From: JBQTHD01 sp052390275
GTDB lineage: Bacteria > Actinomycetota > Acidimicrobiia > Acidimicrobiales > AC-14
Reading direction: 5' to 3'
NCBI GenBank assembly: GCA_052390275.1
Contig: JBQTHD010000008.1
Coordinates: 1 to 54,770, forward strand
DNA length: 54,770 nt
The position numbers and the translations under genes were made by a program. Under the pieces are notes generated by a model that did no database searches, was not told where the DNA came from, and saw only the letters and a list, made by a program, of their open reading frames with translations. Below, piece after piece: positions 9,555 to 17,764 of the stretch; position 1 is the first letter of the stretch; every line of letters begins with the position of its first letter.

Positions 9555-11164
9555 ATCTGCTCCGGGGCGCTGACGCCCAGGAGGTCGAGGCCGATCACCA
9601 GACCGGTTCGGGCCGCCTCCACCACCCACAGCCGGGCCTGGGCCAGAGGCGGATCCACGTCGGAACGAAGGATCGGGCAGTCGTGGTAGAAGCCGTTGAA
9701 CTCGGCGGCCAACTCCCGAACCCAGGTGGTGACCCGATGGGGCGCCCGGGCCTCTGCCGCGGCCACCAACACCTCTTCCAACTCCGAGAGTTTGCGCAGC
9801 ACCTCCAGTTCTCGGGGGTGGGTCAGGGTGGACAGGTCCACCGCATCCAGAGGAAGGCGCTGGACCCCCCGTTCGGCTGCCGTTCGCATGACGGAGGCCA
9901 TGCGGGCATGGGCGTACTGGACGTAGTGGACCGCGTTGTCCATGGAGGTGGCCACCACCGCCTCCAGGTCAAAGACCTGGCGGGTGTCCACCGACCCGAG
10001 GAGGAACGACAACCGGGCGGCATCCGGGCCTACTTCGTCGAGGACTTCGGCCAGTTCCACGAAATCTCCGCTGCGTTTGCCCATCTTCACCACCTCGCCG
10101 CCCCGGGTGACGCTGACCAGTTGCCCGACCACCACCTCCAGGGCCTCGAAGTCGTGGCCCAAGGCGGCGACGGCCGCCCGCAGGCGGGCCACATGGCCGT
10201 GATGGTCGGCGCCGAGGACGTCGATCAGATGGTCGAAGCCCCGGGCGAACTTGTGATGGTGGTAGGCGATGTCGGCGAGGAAGTAGGTGGGTTCGCCCCC
10301 GGTGCGAACCAGCACCTCGTCCTTGGCCAGCCCCACCTCTTCGCCCACAAGCCAGGTGGCGCCGTCGGACTCGCGTACCAGGCCGCGGGCTGCCAGGTCC
10401 GCCAGGGTGGCCTCCAGCGCACCCGAATCCACCAGCGAACGCTCGCTGAACCAGGTGTCGAAGACCACCCCCATCCGGGCCACGGTGTGAGACACGTCGG
10501 CCAGGACCCGGTCGCGGCCCCAGGACTCGGGGTCGGCATCGTCGGGCATCTCTGCTGCCCACTCCGCCACGTAGGCGCCCTGGTATCCATCGGCGGGGAC
10601 GGCGAAACCCTGGCGGTGGGCGGCCAGCGAGGCACCGAAGAGCGCGGTCTGGGTTCCCCGGTCGTTGACGTAGTACTCCCGGTGGGCCTGGTAGCCGCAG
10701 CGCTCCAGCAGGCGGCACAGCGAGTCGCCGTAGGCGGCCCACCGCCCGGCTCCGACGTGGAGCGGCCCGGTGGGGTTGGCACTGACGAACTCCACGTTTA
10801 CTCGCCGCCCTCCGCCCAGTTCCGGTCGGCCGTAGCCCTCTTGGCCGGCCGCCACCACCTCTGCCAGCACGGCCCACAACCAGGACGGATGTAAGCGAAA
10901 GTTGACAAAGCCCGGCCCGGCCACCTCCACCGAGGCCACGTGGGCCGGCGGGCTGGCAGTCAGAGCCTCAGCCAGTTTCTGGGCGATCTCCCTGGGCTTC
11001 CTTCCTGTACCGGCCGCCGCCACAAGGGCGGCGTTGGAGGACCAGTCGCCGTGTTCGGGCCGGGTCGGCCGGGTGACCGAAATCTGTTCACCTATCGGCA
11101 ACCCAAGTTGACGAAGAGTGACGGCCACGGCCTCTGACAGGCGGGCGCGAACAGAGGAGGACAT
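9551..11164 (-). CDS. argS: Arginyl-tRNA synthetase
   Basis: 537 residues, a typical length. Class I synthetase that charges tRNA-Arg. The N-terminal additional domain occupies residues 1-115. SANPTGPLHVGAGR holds the HIGH-type motif (HVGA, 136-139), and VKMGKRSG is the KMSK-like loop; the C-terminal anticodon-binding helical domain contains DNAVHYVQYAHAR. Start ATG 11164 gives MSSSVRARLSEAV, which fits the family. It heads lysA with a GTGA overlap and follows the response regulator by 38 nt. A tRNA-Arg(CCG) gene is 0.7 kb upstream on the other strand. Confidence 0.96.
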   Translation of the reverse strand: MSSSVRARLSEAVAVTLRQLGLPIGEQISVTRPTRPEHGDWSSNAALVAAAGTGRKPREIAQKLAEALTASPPAHVASVEVAGPGFVNFRLHPSWLWAVLAEVVAAGQEGYGRPELGGGRRVNVEFVSANPTGPLHVGAGRWAAYGDSLCRLLERCGYQAHREYYVNDRGTQTALFGASLAAHRQGFAVPADGYQGAYVAEWAAEMPDDADPESWGRDRVLADVSHTVARMGVVFDTWFSERSLVDSGALEATLADLAARGLVRESDGATWLVGEEVGLAKDEVLVRTGGEPTYFLADIAYHHHKFARGFDHLIDVLGADHHGHVARLRAAVAALGHDFEALEVVVGQLVSVTRGGEVVKMGKRSGDFVELAEVLDEVGPDAARLSFLLGSVDTRQVFDLEAVVATSMDNAVHYVQYAHARMASVMRTAAERGVQRLPLDAVDLSTLTHPRELEVLRKLSELEEVLVAAAEARAPHRVTTWVRELAAEFNGFYHDCPILRSDVDPPLAQARLWVVEAARTGLVIGLDLLGVSAPEQM

Positions 11165-11202
11165 GGGGTGGGCTTTCGACGTCTCGGGCTGCCTGGGTGA
11201 GC

Positions 11203-11781
11203 TCAGCCGGGGCCGGCCCAGCCAGGGCCGGCACCGTCGGAATCCTCATCGCTGTCGTTGGCCCGATCCACCACGGCCTGATCCACGACGGCCTGATCCA
11301 CGACGGCCCGATCCACGACGGCCCGATCCACGACGGCGTTGAGGCGTTCGATGAGGGCTATGGGATCAAAGGGCTTGGTGACGTAGTCATCGGCGCCCAG
11401 ATCGAGGCCCAGTTGTATGTCGGACTTCTGGGCGTTGGCCGACAAAAGGATGACCGGCAGATGCTCGGTGGCCGGATCGGCCCGTAACTCGGTCAACACC
11501 CCCAGGCCGTCACGGCGGGGCATTCGGATATCGGCGATGACCACGTCGGGCTGGTCCTGCTGGGCCCGGGCCAGGCCCTCCTCCCCGTCGGTGGCGCAGA
11601 TAACCGTGAACCCTTCAAGCTCGAAGTTGATCCGCAGCAATTCCATGATGGCGGGCTCGTCCTCGATGACCAGCACCGTGGTGCGGGCCGCCTCCACCGG
11701 TGAAGTGTCGCCCTGCACCGGGGAACTGGCCGCCGGGCCACCAACCGTCGGGTTGGGGGACGGTCTGGTCGTCCGGGCCAC
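11203..11781 (-). CDS. Single-domain response regulator (CheY-like) with repeat tail
   Basis: 192 residues, GTG start. A receiver domain spans about residues 34-152: acidic pocket E40/D41, phosphoacceptor D84 in VIADIRMPRRDG, S114, and K136 in DDYVTKPF. There is no DNA-binding or enzymatic output domain, so it should act by protein contact. The last helix runs into five copies of a five-residue repeat (AVVDR/AVVDQ, residues 149-173), then an acidic/Gly-rich tail. The first 30 residues are low-complexity. No histidine kinase is in the window. It precedes argS by 38 nt and is probably co-transcribed with the amino-acid operon. Partner unknown. Confidence 0.88.
   Translation of the reverse strand: MARTTRPSPNPTVGGPAASSPVQGDTSPVEAARTTVLVIEDEPAIMELLRINFELEGFTVICATDGEEGLARAQQDQPDVVIADIRMPRRDGLGVLTELRADPATEHLPVILLSANAQKSDIQLGLDLGADDYVTKPFDPIALIERLNAVVDRAVVDRAVVDQAVVDQAVVDRANDSDEDSDGAGPGWAGPG
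11265..11339. repeat. Five tandem 15-bp repeats in the response-regulator gene
   Basis: Five head-to-tail units of consensus GATCCACGACGGCCY, at 11265, 11280, 11295, 11310 and 11325, with one to three changes between units. Fifteen bases keep the frame and encode AVVD(R/Q) on the minus strand, so copy number can change without breaking the gene. Confidence 0.95.
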
Positions 11782-11835
11782 GGCCGGGATCCTAGGTGGT
11801 GGGCTTTACCGGGACCCCGGGCTTTCACCGGTGGG

Positions 11836-11841
11836 TAGCAT
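11836..11841 (+). promoter_or_regulatory. Possible -10 element of tRNA-Arg
   Basis: TAGCAT ends 11 bases before the mature tRNA 5' end, a plausible -10 spacing. No good TTGACA-like box is found 17 bp upstream, so this is weak. Confidence 0.3.
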
Positions 11842-11852
11842 CACCCTCCCCT

Positions 11853-11927
11853 GCCCTCGTAGCTCAGGGGATAGAGCACCGCCCTCCGGAGGCGGTGGCG
11901 TAGGTTCGAATCCTACCGAGGGCGCCA
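11853..11927 (+). tRNA. tRNA-Arg (anticodon CCG)
   Basis: Full cloverleaf: acceptor GCCCTCG (11853-11859) pairs with CGAGGGC (11917-11923); D arm with GCTC/GAGC; anticodon stem CCGCC/GGCGG around loop CTCCGGA, giving anticodon CCG for codon CGG; T arm GTAGG-TTCGAAT-CCTAC. Discriminator G, and CCA is encoded (11925-11927). CGG is a common Arg codon in GC-rich genomes. Confidence 0.97.
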
Positions 11928-12070
11928 ACTGCTGACCCGGATCCTTGCCACGCCGCGTCGGCCCGCCCAGTAGAGAGCGGATAACACAAGCCGAAGAGGA
12001 CGCCCAGCAACGCTTCCGAGCCCAGCTCCAGGCCGGATGGGGACCGAAACCGGTGACGAGGCGGCCGACG

Positions 12071-12136
12071 CCGAGAACGGCACCCGTTCTCGGGTGACTC
12101 AGTCCGGAAAAGTCGAGTTTTCCTACCCGAGAACGG
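12071..12136. repeat. Three copies of a 10-bp element plus a second hairpin
   Basis: CCGAGAACGG occurs at 12071-12080 and again at 12127-12136, and its inverse CCGTTCTCGG at 12084-12093, so the first two form a hairpin with a 3-nt loop. Between them GGAAAA (12106-12111) and TTTTCC (12118-12123) form another short hairpin. All lie between the tRNA-Arg 3' end and the toxin stop. Function unknown: a remnant of mobile-element ends, a bidirectional terminator, or a binding site. Nothing coding is seen in 11928-12193. Confidence 0.75.
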
Positions 12137-12193
12137 AGTTCGCCCGGGGCCCGTTCACTGGCGGGCGGTCTTAGGTGGCGAGCAGCCGTGTCT

Positions 12194-12775
12194 CTACAGC
12201 ATCACCAACTCGGAGGGAGTCCAGCCTGGCCAATCGGCGACGCCGGAGCGGGTTCCGTTCACGTACTGGGCGATCCGCCGGAAGGCTGGGGTGGACGCCG
12301 AGTTGTCGTACACATAGGCGGTGTCGGCAAGGATGACGCCGGCTGCAATGTGTGCCCACATGCGGCCGTAGCGGGAACGGACCTTCTCTTCGGGAACGTC
12401 ATGGCCGTCGTCGTTCGCCACCCGATCCGCCACGCGAGCCACGGCGGCGGCTTCGGGCACCAGCAGCACGTGAAGGGTTGTCTGGTAGCCGGCGTCGTTC
12501 GCCCGGCGGATCAGATCCACCTTCGAGGGATGGGAGAACACCGTCTCAGCAATGAACGATTGGCGTTCGTCGATGAGCTGATTGCGTACTTTCTCGGCCA
12601 ACACGGCGGCCTCATAGGCATGGGTGGCGGTATCGCCGGGCCAGTGGCGAGCGGCGATCAGGTCAGCATTCACGAGGGCGAGGCAGGTCTTGGGTCCGAG
12701 CACGAGGTAGTAGAAGGTCGTCTTACCGGCGCCGTTCGGGCCGGCCACCACGTGCAGGACGGGATCACGGCCCAC
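12194..12775 (-). CDS. Zeta-toxin-family P-loop kinase
   Basis: 193 residues. Walker A GPNGAGKTT at residues 12-20 in LHVVAGPNGAGKTTFYY, followed by LVNADLIAARHWPGD and FIAETVFSHPSKVDLIRRA, the pattern of zeta toxins and related AAA_33 kinases. Zeta toxins phosphorylate UDP-N-acetylglucosamine and block wall synthesis; whether this protein does so is inferred. It lies 29 nt downstream of a ParD-like antitoxin in the antitoxin-first order typical of type II toxin-antitoxin systems, but with no epsilon-type antitoxin. The pair sits just behind a tRNA gene, a common landing site for accessory DNA. Confidence 0.85.
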   Translation of the reverse strand: MGRDPVLHVVAGPNGAGKTTFYYLVLGPKTCLALVNADLIAARHWPGDTATHAYEAAVLAEKVRNQLIDERQSFIAETVFSHPSKVDLIRRANDAGYQTTLHVLLVPEAAAVARVADRVANDDGHDVPEEKVRSRYGRMWAHIAAGVILADTAYVYDNSASTPAFRRIAQYVNGTRSGVADWPGWTPSELVML

Positions 12776-12804
12776 CGCCTGCCTCGCCTAGTGGACCGTC
12801 GCCA

Positions 12805-13176
12805 CTAGGGGTGAGTGGCTCCGGCTTCTCTCCGCACGATGGTGCCGTCGGCTGCGATGTCGATCCACGTGCGCCGACCGGTCGCATTGAAAACAGCACT
12901 GAGATCGATGCCGTCGGCATCGGCGTCGAGCCGATTGGCCCACTCAGCCCGGACGATGGCCTGGTCCTCCCTGTCGAGACTGTCGTAAGAACGCCTCCCA
13001 CCGAGGACGCCAGCAATGGCATGGACCGACATGCTGCGGGAGGCCTCGATCTCTCGACCGACGCGGGCCCAGTGGGCGATCTGCTGGGCAGCGCTCCTTG
13101 ACTGACGGCGCCCGACGAGCTTGGCTGCATCCAGTAGCTCTGCGTCGACTCGGATAGGCGTGCTGCTGTTCGCCAT
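12805..13176 (-). CDS. ParD-like ribbon-helix-helix antitoxin
   Basis: 123 residues. The N-terminus TPIRVDAELLDAAKLVGRRQ, then SRSAAQQIAHWARVGREIEAS, looks like the ParD-like antitoxin family (ribbon-helix-helix DNA-binding fold), here with a longer C-terminal part (SYDSLDREDQAIVRAEWANRL) that likely covers the toxin. It precedes the zeta-type toxin on the same strand and should repress its own promoter in the 13177-13300 gap. The pairing of this antitoxin type with a P-loop zeta toxin is inferred from position. Confidence 0.75.
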   Translation of the reverse strand: MANSSTPIRVDAELLDAAKLVGRRQSRSAAQQIAHWARVGREIEASRSMSVHAIAGVLGGRRSYDSLDREDQAIVRAEWANRLDADADGIDLSAVFNATGRRTWIDIAADGTIVRREAGATHP

Positions 13177-13299
13177 GATGACCTCGCCTGCTGTCGCGGA
13201 TTGCTACAGAACATACCTCGCCTCGACCGGGTGTCGGCTCCTCCGCCGGCCAGATCGTCCGGGCGGGCAATCCAGGGGTGGCCATGGCCAGCCCGTGCT

Positions 13300-13310
13300 T
13301 TAGGAATCAT
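13300..13310. promoter_or_regulatory. Small palindrome, possible metal-regulator site
   Basis: GGAATCATTCC is a perfect 11-bp palindrome 91 bp upstream of the small Cys protein start. Its AATCATT centre resembles the centre of actinobacterial Zur boxes, but the arms are short. It lies in the gap 13177-13400, which shows no gene. Confidence 0.3.
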
Positions 13311-13400
13311 TCCCACTTCGAGTGCTTCGGGATGTTAGGTTGCGGCTAGATCTGAGCACCTGATCCCCAGCGGTCGGGGCTTGCTACCGGGGAGGGCTCA

Positions 13401-13667
13401 ATGCCGACGTTCAATGGGTTTGGGGCGCGAAAGGCGCCCACCGGTGAGATCAAGGGCTGGGTCCGCCATGAGATGGGCTTGGACGAGGATGCGGTCGTTA
13501 CCGTCAGCGAACTGGAGTGCGCCGAACCAGGGTGCCCTCCCATCGAGACCGCCATCTCGGTCTTCCGCAAGGGCCAGGAGCCTTTCGGTATCAAGGTTCC
13601 CAAGCCAGTGGCCGAACTGGAACGGTCCCACATCACCGCCGCCCTGGCCGGCGAGCATCAGCACTGA
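13401..13667 (+). CDS. Small conserved protein with CAEPGCPP motif
   Basis: 88 residues. ATG 13401 is preceded by GGAGGG at short spacing. Central motif ELECAEPGCPPIETAISVF has two Cys spaced by four residues, followed by FGIKVPKPVAELERSHI. I recall similar small proteins, often with uninformative names, near CobW-type GTPases, but I cannot assign a function. It is convergent with the WD40-CobW operon, and a role in metal handling is inferred only from that neighbourhood. The two Cys could bind zinc in a dimer. Confidence 0.7.
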   Translation: MPTFNGFGARKAPTGEIKGWVRHEMGLDEDAVVTVSELECAEPGCPPIETAISVFRKGQEPFGIKVPKPVAELERSHITAALAGEHQH

Positions 13668-13734
13668 GCGCTCGCCCGGACCAGCAGGCAAATGGGCGTC
13701 GGACCTTCGCCCGGGCGGCGCGACAGGCGGGATT

Positions 13735-14815
13735 CTACCGGGTATCCACCCGGTTGATGACGGCGTCCCCGGCGGCGGTGGTGGCCAGTAGGCGGGTGTC
13801 GTCCGGGCTCCACGACAGGGTGGAGACCTCGGAGGTGGCGTAGGCCTGGAACAGTGAGCGTTCGCCCCGGGACGGGTCCCAAAGGCTGAGGCGACCGTCA
13901 ACCGAACCTGCCGCCAACAGTGAGCCCTGGTGCTGGTAAGCCAAAGCGGAGATGGGCTTGTCGATACCGGACAGATCTTTGGGGGCGGTTCCGGCCGGAC
14001 CCTTGCCGGAGAAGTCCCAAACCGTGACCTCCAGCATGTTTCCAACGGCCAGAAAGCGTGACGTCGAGTCCCAGGCCAGGTGCTGGACCTTGGCGGCATA
14101 ACCGCTCATCTCCAGGTCGGCCCCGCTCCACAGCGCCCAAACGTGGGCGGGGCGTCCTGGTTCCCGGCGGCCAACCACCGCCCGTCAGGGGAAATCGTCA
14201 TGGTCAGGATGGAGCCCTTCCATTCGTACCGGTAGGTGGGAGCCCGCCCAGCCGGCGCAGCCGACCCCGCTGAGGAGGAGGTGGACTCCCCCGCCTTGAA
14301 GTTGGAGTCAACGGCAAACCACGACACTCCGCCGTAGCACCCCACCCCCAGCAGAGCCCCGTCCCGGGACCAGACCAGGCTGGTGACGGTGCTGGTCTGG
14401 TCGTCGAACCGGTCGATCAGAGACCCGGAGGGGTCGACCACCCGAATGTGGCGGCCCGAACTCACCGCCAGCCGGGTCCGTCAGGTGCCCAGGTGGCACA
14501 GGCCGCCCAGCCACCCATTTCCACCACTGTCTCGGTGCCCGCCACCTGGTCATGGATTCGGGCCAGGCCGTCCTGGCCTCCGGTGACCAGGTACCGGCCA
14601 TCTGCGGACCAGGCCAGGGCCAGCACGCCCATGGGGTGCTCAGCCAACTTCCTGGCCACCTCGCCGGTGTCGGTCTCAACCACTACCCCGTCGCCGGCAA
14701 GGGACCCAGCGGCCACGGCTGCGCCGTCGGGGGACCAGGCAGCGGTGGCCACGTAGTCGGCCAGGCTCACCCGCGCCTGTCGAGTGACCCGGAGCCTCAG
14801 GCGGTCCCTGGCCAC
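13735..14815 (-). pseudogene. WD40-repeat protein, two frameshifts
   Basis: A beta-propeller protein of about 360 residues split over three frames. Frame 1 (14815 to about 14477) has ATAAWSPDGAAVAAGS and LALAWSADGRYLVTGGQDG. Frame 2 (to about 14152) has TSLVWSRDGALLGVGCYGG and MTISPDGRWLAAGNQDA. Frame 3 (to 13735) has AHVWALWSG, LAYQHQGSLLAAGSVDGRLSLWD and LSWSPDDTRLLATTAAGD. Each join is repaired by adding one base, next to C-rich runs at about 14477 and 14152. No signal peptide. GTG 14815 begins one base after the cobW stop, so the two are co-translated. Either a decaying gene or sequencing errors. Confidence 0.85.
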
Positions 14816-14816
14816 T

Positions 14817-15770
14817 TCAGGCTTTCACCAGGCAGGCGGAGAACGACCGTTCCAACTCGGCCCGATCCAGGTTCCGTCCGATGAACACAGCTTGTTGCGC
14901 CTCTCCTCGCCCGGTGCCCAGAACCCGAAGGGTCGGCTGTCGAGCAGCATGTGCACACCCTGGAAGACCTGCGGCTGATCCTCACCGGCCAGAGCCAGGA
15001 TCCCCTTCATCCGAAAGATGTCGGCGCCTTTGTCCCGGAGCAGTTCACCCACCCAACGGTTGAGCTTGTCCGAGTCCAGATCGCCGACCACGTCGAAGCC
15101 GACCGAGGTGACGCTCAGGTCGTGCTGGTTGCTCGGATTCGGTCAGGAAGGCAGGGTCTATCTCCAGTGCCCGCTGCAGGTCGAAGGCATGGACGTTCAA
15201 GATGGTGTCCAACTCCACCTTGCCGTAGGTGGCCAACTCCTCCTCGCTGACCAGGTCGGTCTTGTTGATGATGACCTTGTCGGCAAAGGCGATCTGCTCG
15301 AGGGTTTCGTTCTCCACCCCTTCGGCCCGCTGGGTGTCGTCCAGGTGGAGGAGGACGTGCTTGGCGTCGACCAGCGTCACGATGGCGTCGAGTTCGAGGT
15401 GTTCCTGCATCTCATCGTCGACAAAGAAGGTCTGGGCCACCGGCGCGGGATCGGCCAGGCCGGTGGTCTCGATCATGATGTGGTCGAAGGAGTCCCGGCG
15501 GCGCATGAGGTTGCCGAGGATGCGAATGAGATCGCCTCGAACGGTGCAGCAGATGCATCCGTTGTTCATCTCGAAGATCTCTTCCTCGGCGTCAAGAACA
15601 AGGGCGTCGTCCACCCCCACCTCGCCGAACTCATTCTCGATGACGGCGATGCGCTTTCCGTGCTGCTCGGTCAGGACGTAGTTGAGCAGGGTTGTCTTGC
15701 CGGTTCCCAGGTAGCCGGTGAGGACGGTGACCGGGACCCGGGAGGCGGGGGCGGCTGACGGGTCGGACAT
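14817..15770 (-). pseudogene. CobW/COG0523-family GTPase, two frameshifts
   Basis: G3E GTPase of the CobW/ZigA/YjiA group, zinc metallochaperones induced under zinc limitation. From ATG 15770: Walker A GYLGTGKTT (19-27), metal-binding CICC (72-75) in NNGCICCTVRGD, switch ETTGLADPAP, and NKTDL for guanine. The frame is lost near 15140 (one extra base) and resumes as VGDLDSDKLNRWVGELL. It is lost again near 14889 (one base missing), after which VFIGRNLDRAELERSFS can be read to the TGA at 14817. Repaired length is about 317 residues, normal for the family. Divergent from znuA with a dyad between them. Confidence 0.88.
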
Positions 15771-15851
15771 TTTCAGTCTCCTGAGCTTTGTCGGGGACGT
15801 TCGCAGGACGGGCCCTCGCTGGTGCACCTGACCCGAAAGGCGTTGAGACCC

Positions 15852-15872
15852 TGAGAATAGTTCTGATTCTTA
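15852..15872. promoter_or_regulatory. Candidate Zur/Fur-family operator between cobW and znuA
   Basis: A 21-bp imperfect dyad with arms AGAAT-N7-ATTCT, extended by T.A on both outer ends, centred in the 126-bp divergent intergenic region. The length fits Fur-family sites, and placement between a CobW GTPase and znuA is where a Zur box is expected. The centre does not match the classical actinobacterial Zur consensus, and no zur gene is in the window. Confidence 0.5.
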
Positions 15873-15896
15873 CTTGTGGGGATACAGTCCCGGGCC

Positions 15897-16904
15897 ATGA
15901 GCAACCACCCCTTCCTCCTGCGCGGGGCGCTGGCCGCTGTCGCCGCCGCTGGCCTGGTGCTGACCGGCTGCGCCGAGCAGTCCGAATCCGGGTCCGCCGG
16001 CGACGCTCCTGTCGAGGGCGCCGAAATCCGATCCTTCACCGACGAGTCCAAAGTGTGGGTGGCCGCCGCCTTCTACCCTTTGGCCGAAGCCGCCCGGGCG
16101 GTCGGCGGCGACCGGGTGGAGGTCATCGACATGACGCCGGTGGGAGCCTCGCCCCACGGGATCGCGATCACGCCCAAGGCGGCCGAGCAACTGGAGCGCG
16201 CCGAGGTCTTCTTCTTCCTGGGCAAGGGCTTTCAGCCGCCGGTGGAGAAGGCCGCGTCGGCCCTGGGCGGGCAAACCAAGGTGGTCGACCTCCTGCCCAC
16301 GGAGTTGTTGCCGGTCGACGCTCCGGTGCCGGGCGTGGAGGGCGAGGTGGACGGCGAAGTCCTCGCCGGCGATGTGGACCCCCATGTCTGGGTGGACCCG
16401 GTGATCTTCTCGGGAATGGTGGACCGCATCACCGCCGCCCTCATCGAGGCCGACCCCCAGATCCAGGCCGAGGTGGAGGCCAACGCCGCCGGCTACCAAA
16501 AGGTGCTGGCAGAGGTGGATTCTGAGTTCCGCGAAGGCCTCGCCAACTGCAAGTCCAAGGTGGTGGTGACCAGCCACCGGGCCTTTGGTTACATGACCAA
16601 CCGCTATGGCCTTCGCCAGTTGCCCATCGCTGGAATCTCCCCGGAGGAGGAGCCCAACCCCAAGAGCCTGGCCGCGGTGGCGATAGCGGCCAAAGCTGAA
16701 GGCGTCACCACCGTCTTCTTCGAGGAACTGGTGCCGGCGAAGCTGGCCAAGACGGTGGCAGATGCAATCGGGGCCGGGACGGACGCTCTCAACCCCATCG
16801 AGGGGTTGACGGCGGAAGAACTCGGTGACGGTCGCACCTATGCCTCCATCCAGCGCGACAACCTGGCCTCCCTGGTCAAAGGTCTGGGTTGTGGACAGGG
16901 TTGA
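15897..16904 (+). CDS. znuA: ZnuA-like zinc ABC transporter substrate-binding lipoprotein
   Basis: 335 residues. Start ATG 15897 gives MSNHPFLLRGALAAVAAAG and lipobox LTGCAEQ (Cys at about 25). Cluster A-1 family blocks: VWVAAAFYPLAEAARAVGGD, ASPHGIAITPKA (metal His), DVDPHVWVDP (second His), SHRAFGYMTNRYGL (third His), FEELVPAKLAKTVADAIGA (final acidic ligand). There is no long His-rich loop; the acidic stretch GVEGEVDGEVLAGDVD takes its place. Zinc rather than manganese is inferred from the CobW neighbour. znuC follows after 109 bp. Confidence 0.92.
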   Translation: MSNHPFLLRGALAAVAAAGLVLTGCAEQSESGSAGDAPVEGAEIRSFTDESKVWVAAAFYPLAEAARAVGGDRVEVIDMTPVGASPHGIAITPKAAEQLERAEVFFFLGKGFQPPVEKAASALGGQTKVVDLLPTELLPVDAPVPGVEGEVDGEVLAGDVDPHVWVDPVIFSGMVDRITAALIEADPQIQAEVEANAAGYQKVLAEVDSEFREGLANCKSKVVVTSHRAFGYMTNRYGLRQLPIAGISPEEEPNPKSLAAVAIAAKAEGVTTVFFEELVPAKLAKTVADAIGAGTDALNPIEGLTAEELGDGRTYASIQRDNLASLVKGLGCGQG

Positions 16905-17013
16905 CCCGCTCCGGCCGGCCTGATCACCGAGAAGTTGCCAGGAACACCCCGGCCGCCCGGCAGCACCCGATGGACCGCCCTCGCCGGCCGCGCCCTGGCT
17001 TTCGGTACGGAAC

Positions 17014-17742
17014 TTGACGGTCCGTTACGGGTCCCGGCTGGCGCTGGCCGCAGCCAGCTTCGATCTCTTTCCCGGTGAGGTGGTGGCCCTGGTCGGGCCC
17101 AACGGGGCCGGCAAGTCGTCGCTGCTGAAAGCCATCGTGGGACTGGTGCCCCACGAGGGAGAGGTCCACCTGCGGGGCCGGACCTGCCACCACCGTCACC
17201 ACCGACTGGCGGCGGCCATCATTCCCCAAGGGTCGGTCATCGATCTCGACTTTCCCATCTCGGTGGCCGAAGTGGTTCGCAGCGGCCGCCGGCCGTTCAC
17301 CTCCTGGGGCGGGCGGTCCGGGCGGCCCGATCGCCAGGCTGCCGACCTGGCCCTGCAGCGGGTGGGGCTCGAAGGGTTTGGCAATCGTCCACTGCGGGCG
17401 TTGTCAGGCGGAGAACTGCAGCGGGTGCTGCTGGCCCGATCCCTGGCTCAGGAGGCTGACGTGCTCTTGCTGGACGAGGCCCTTTCCGGCGTGGACCGGC
17501 CGGCCACCTTGGAGTTGCTGGGACTGCTCGGCCAACTGGCCGACGCCGGCGCGGCCGTGATCCTCTCAACCCACGACCTGGCCCTGGCCCGCCACCGCTT
17601 CGAGCGGTGCGTGGCGCTCAACGGGCGCATCGTGGCCGATGGGCACCCGACCCAGGTGCTCGATCCCGCGGGCCTCGATGCCACCTTCGGCAGTGGCGAC
17701 GTCCTCGCTGACCTGGAACCGGTGGGGCCCTCTAGCCAGTGA
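17014..17742 (+). CDS. znuC: ZnuC-like zinc ABC transporter ATPase
   Basis: 242 residues from TTG 17014. Walker A GPNGAGKSS, Q-loop IIPQGSVIDLDFPISVAEVV, signature LSGGELQRVLLARSL, Walker B VLLLDEALSG, H-loop STHDLALARH: a complete nucleotide-binding subunit. The start is doubtful. Codons upstream in frame (WLSVRN before LTVRYG) look like genuine protein, but no ATG/GTG lies between the stop at 16921 and TTG 17014. The nearest ATG (16970) is one frame off, so another single-base error around 16990 may hide the real start. Followed by znuB after 22 bp. Confidence 0.9.
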   Translation: MTVRYGSRLALAAASFDLFPGEVVALVGPNGAGKSSLLKAIVGLVPHEGEVHLRGRTCHHRHHRLAAAIIPQGSVIDLDFPISVAEVVRSGRRPFTSWGGRSGRPDRQAADLALQRVGLEGFGNRPLRALSGGELQRVLLARSLAQEADVLLLDEALSGVDRPATLELLGLLGQLADAGAAVILSTHDLALARHRFERCVALNGRIVADGHPTQVLDPAGLDATFGSGDVLADLEPVGPSSQ

Positions 17743-17764
17743 CCACGGCAACGGATAGCCGCCC

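Noticed and set aside
9293..10894. 533-codon open frame opposite argS
   Set aside because: No recognisable domain; argS on the minus strand has all synthetase motifs.
12071..12093. LexA/SOS box
   Set aside because: The dyad does not fit the actinobacterial GAAC-N4-GTTC SOS consensus and no SOS gene follows.
11911..12136. Integration att repeat between the tRNA-Arg 3' end and CCTACCCGAG near 12122
   Set aside because: Only about ten bases match and a gap is needed; no integrase gene is present.
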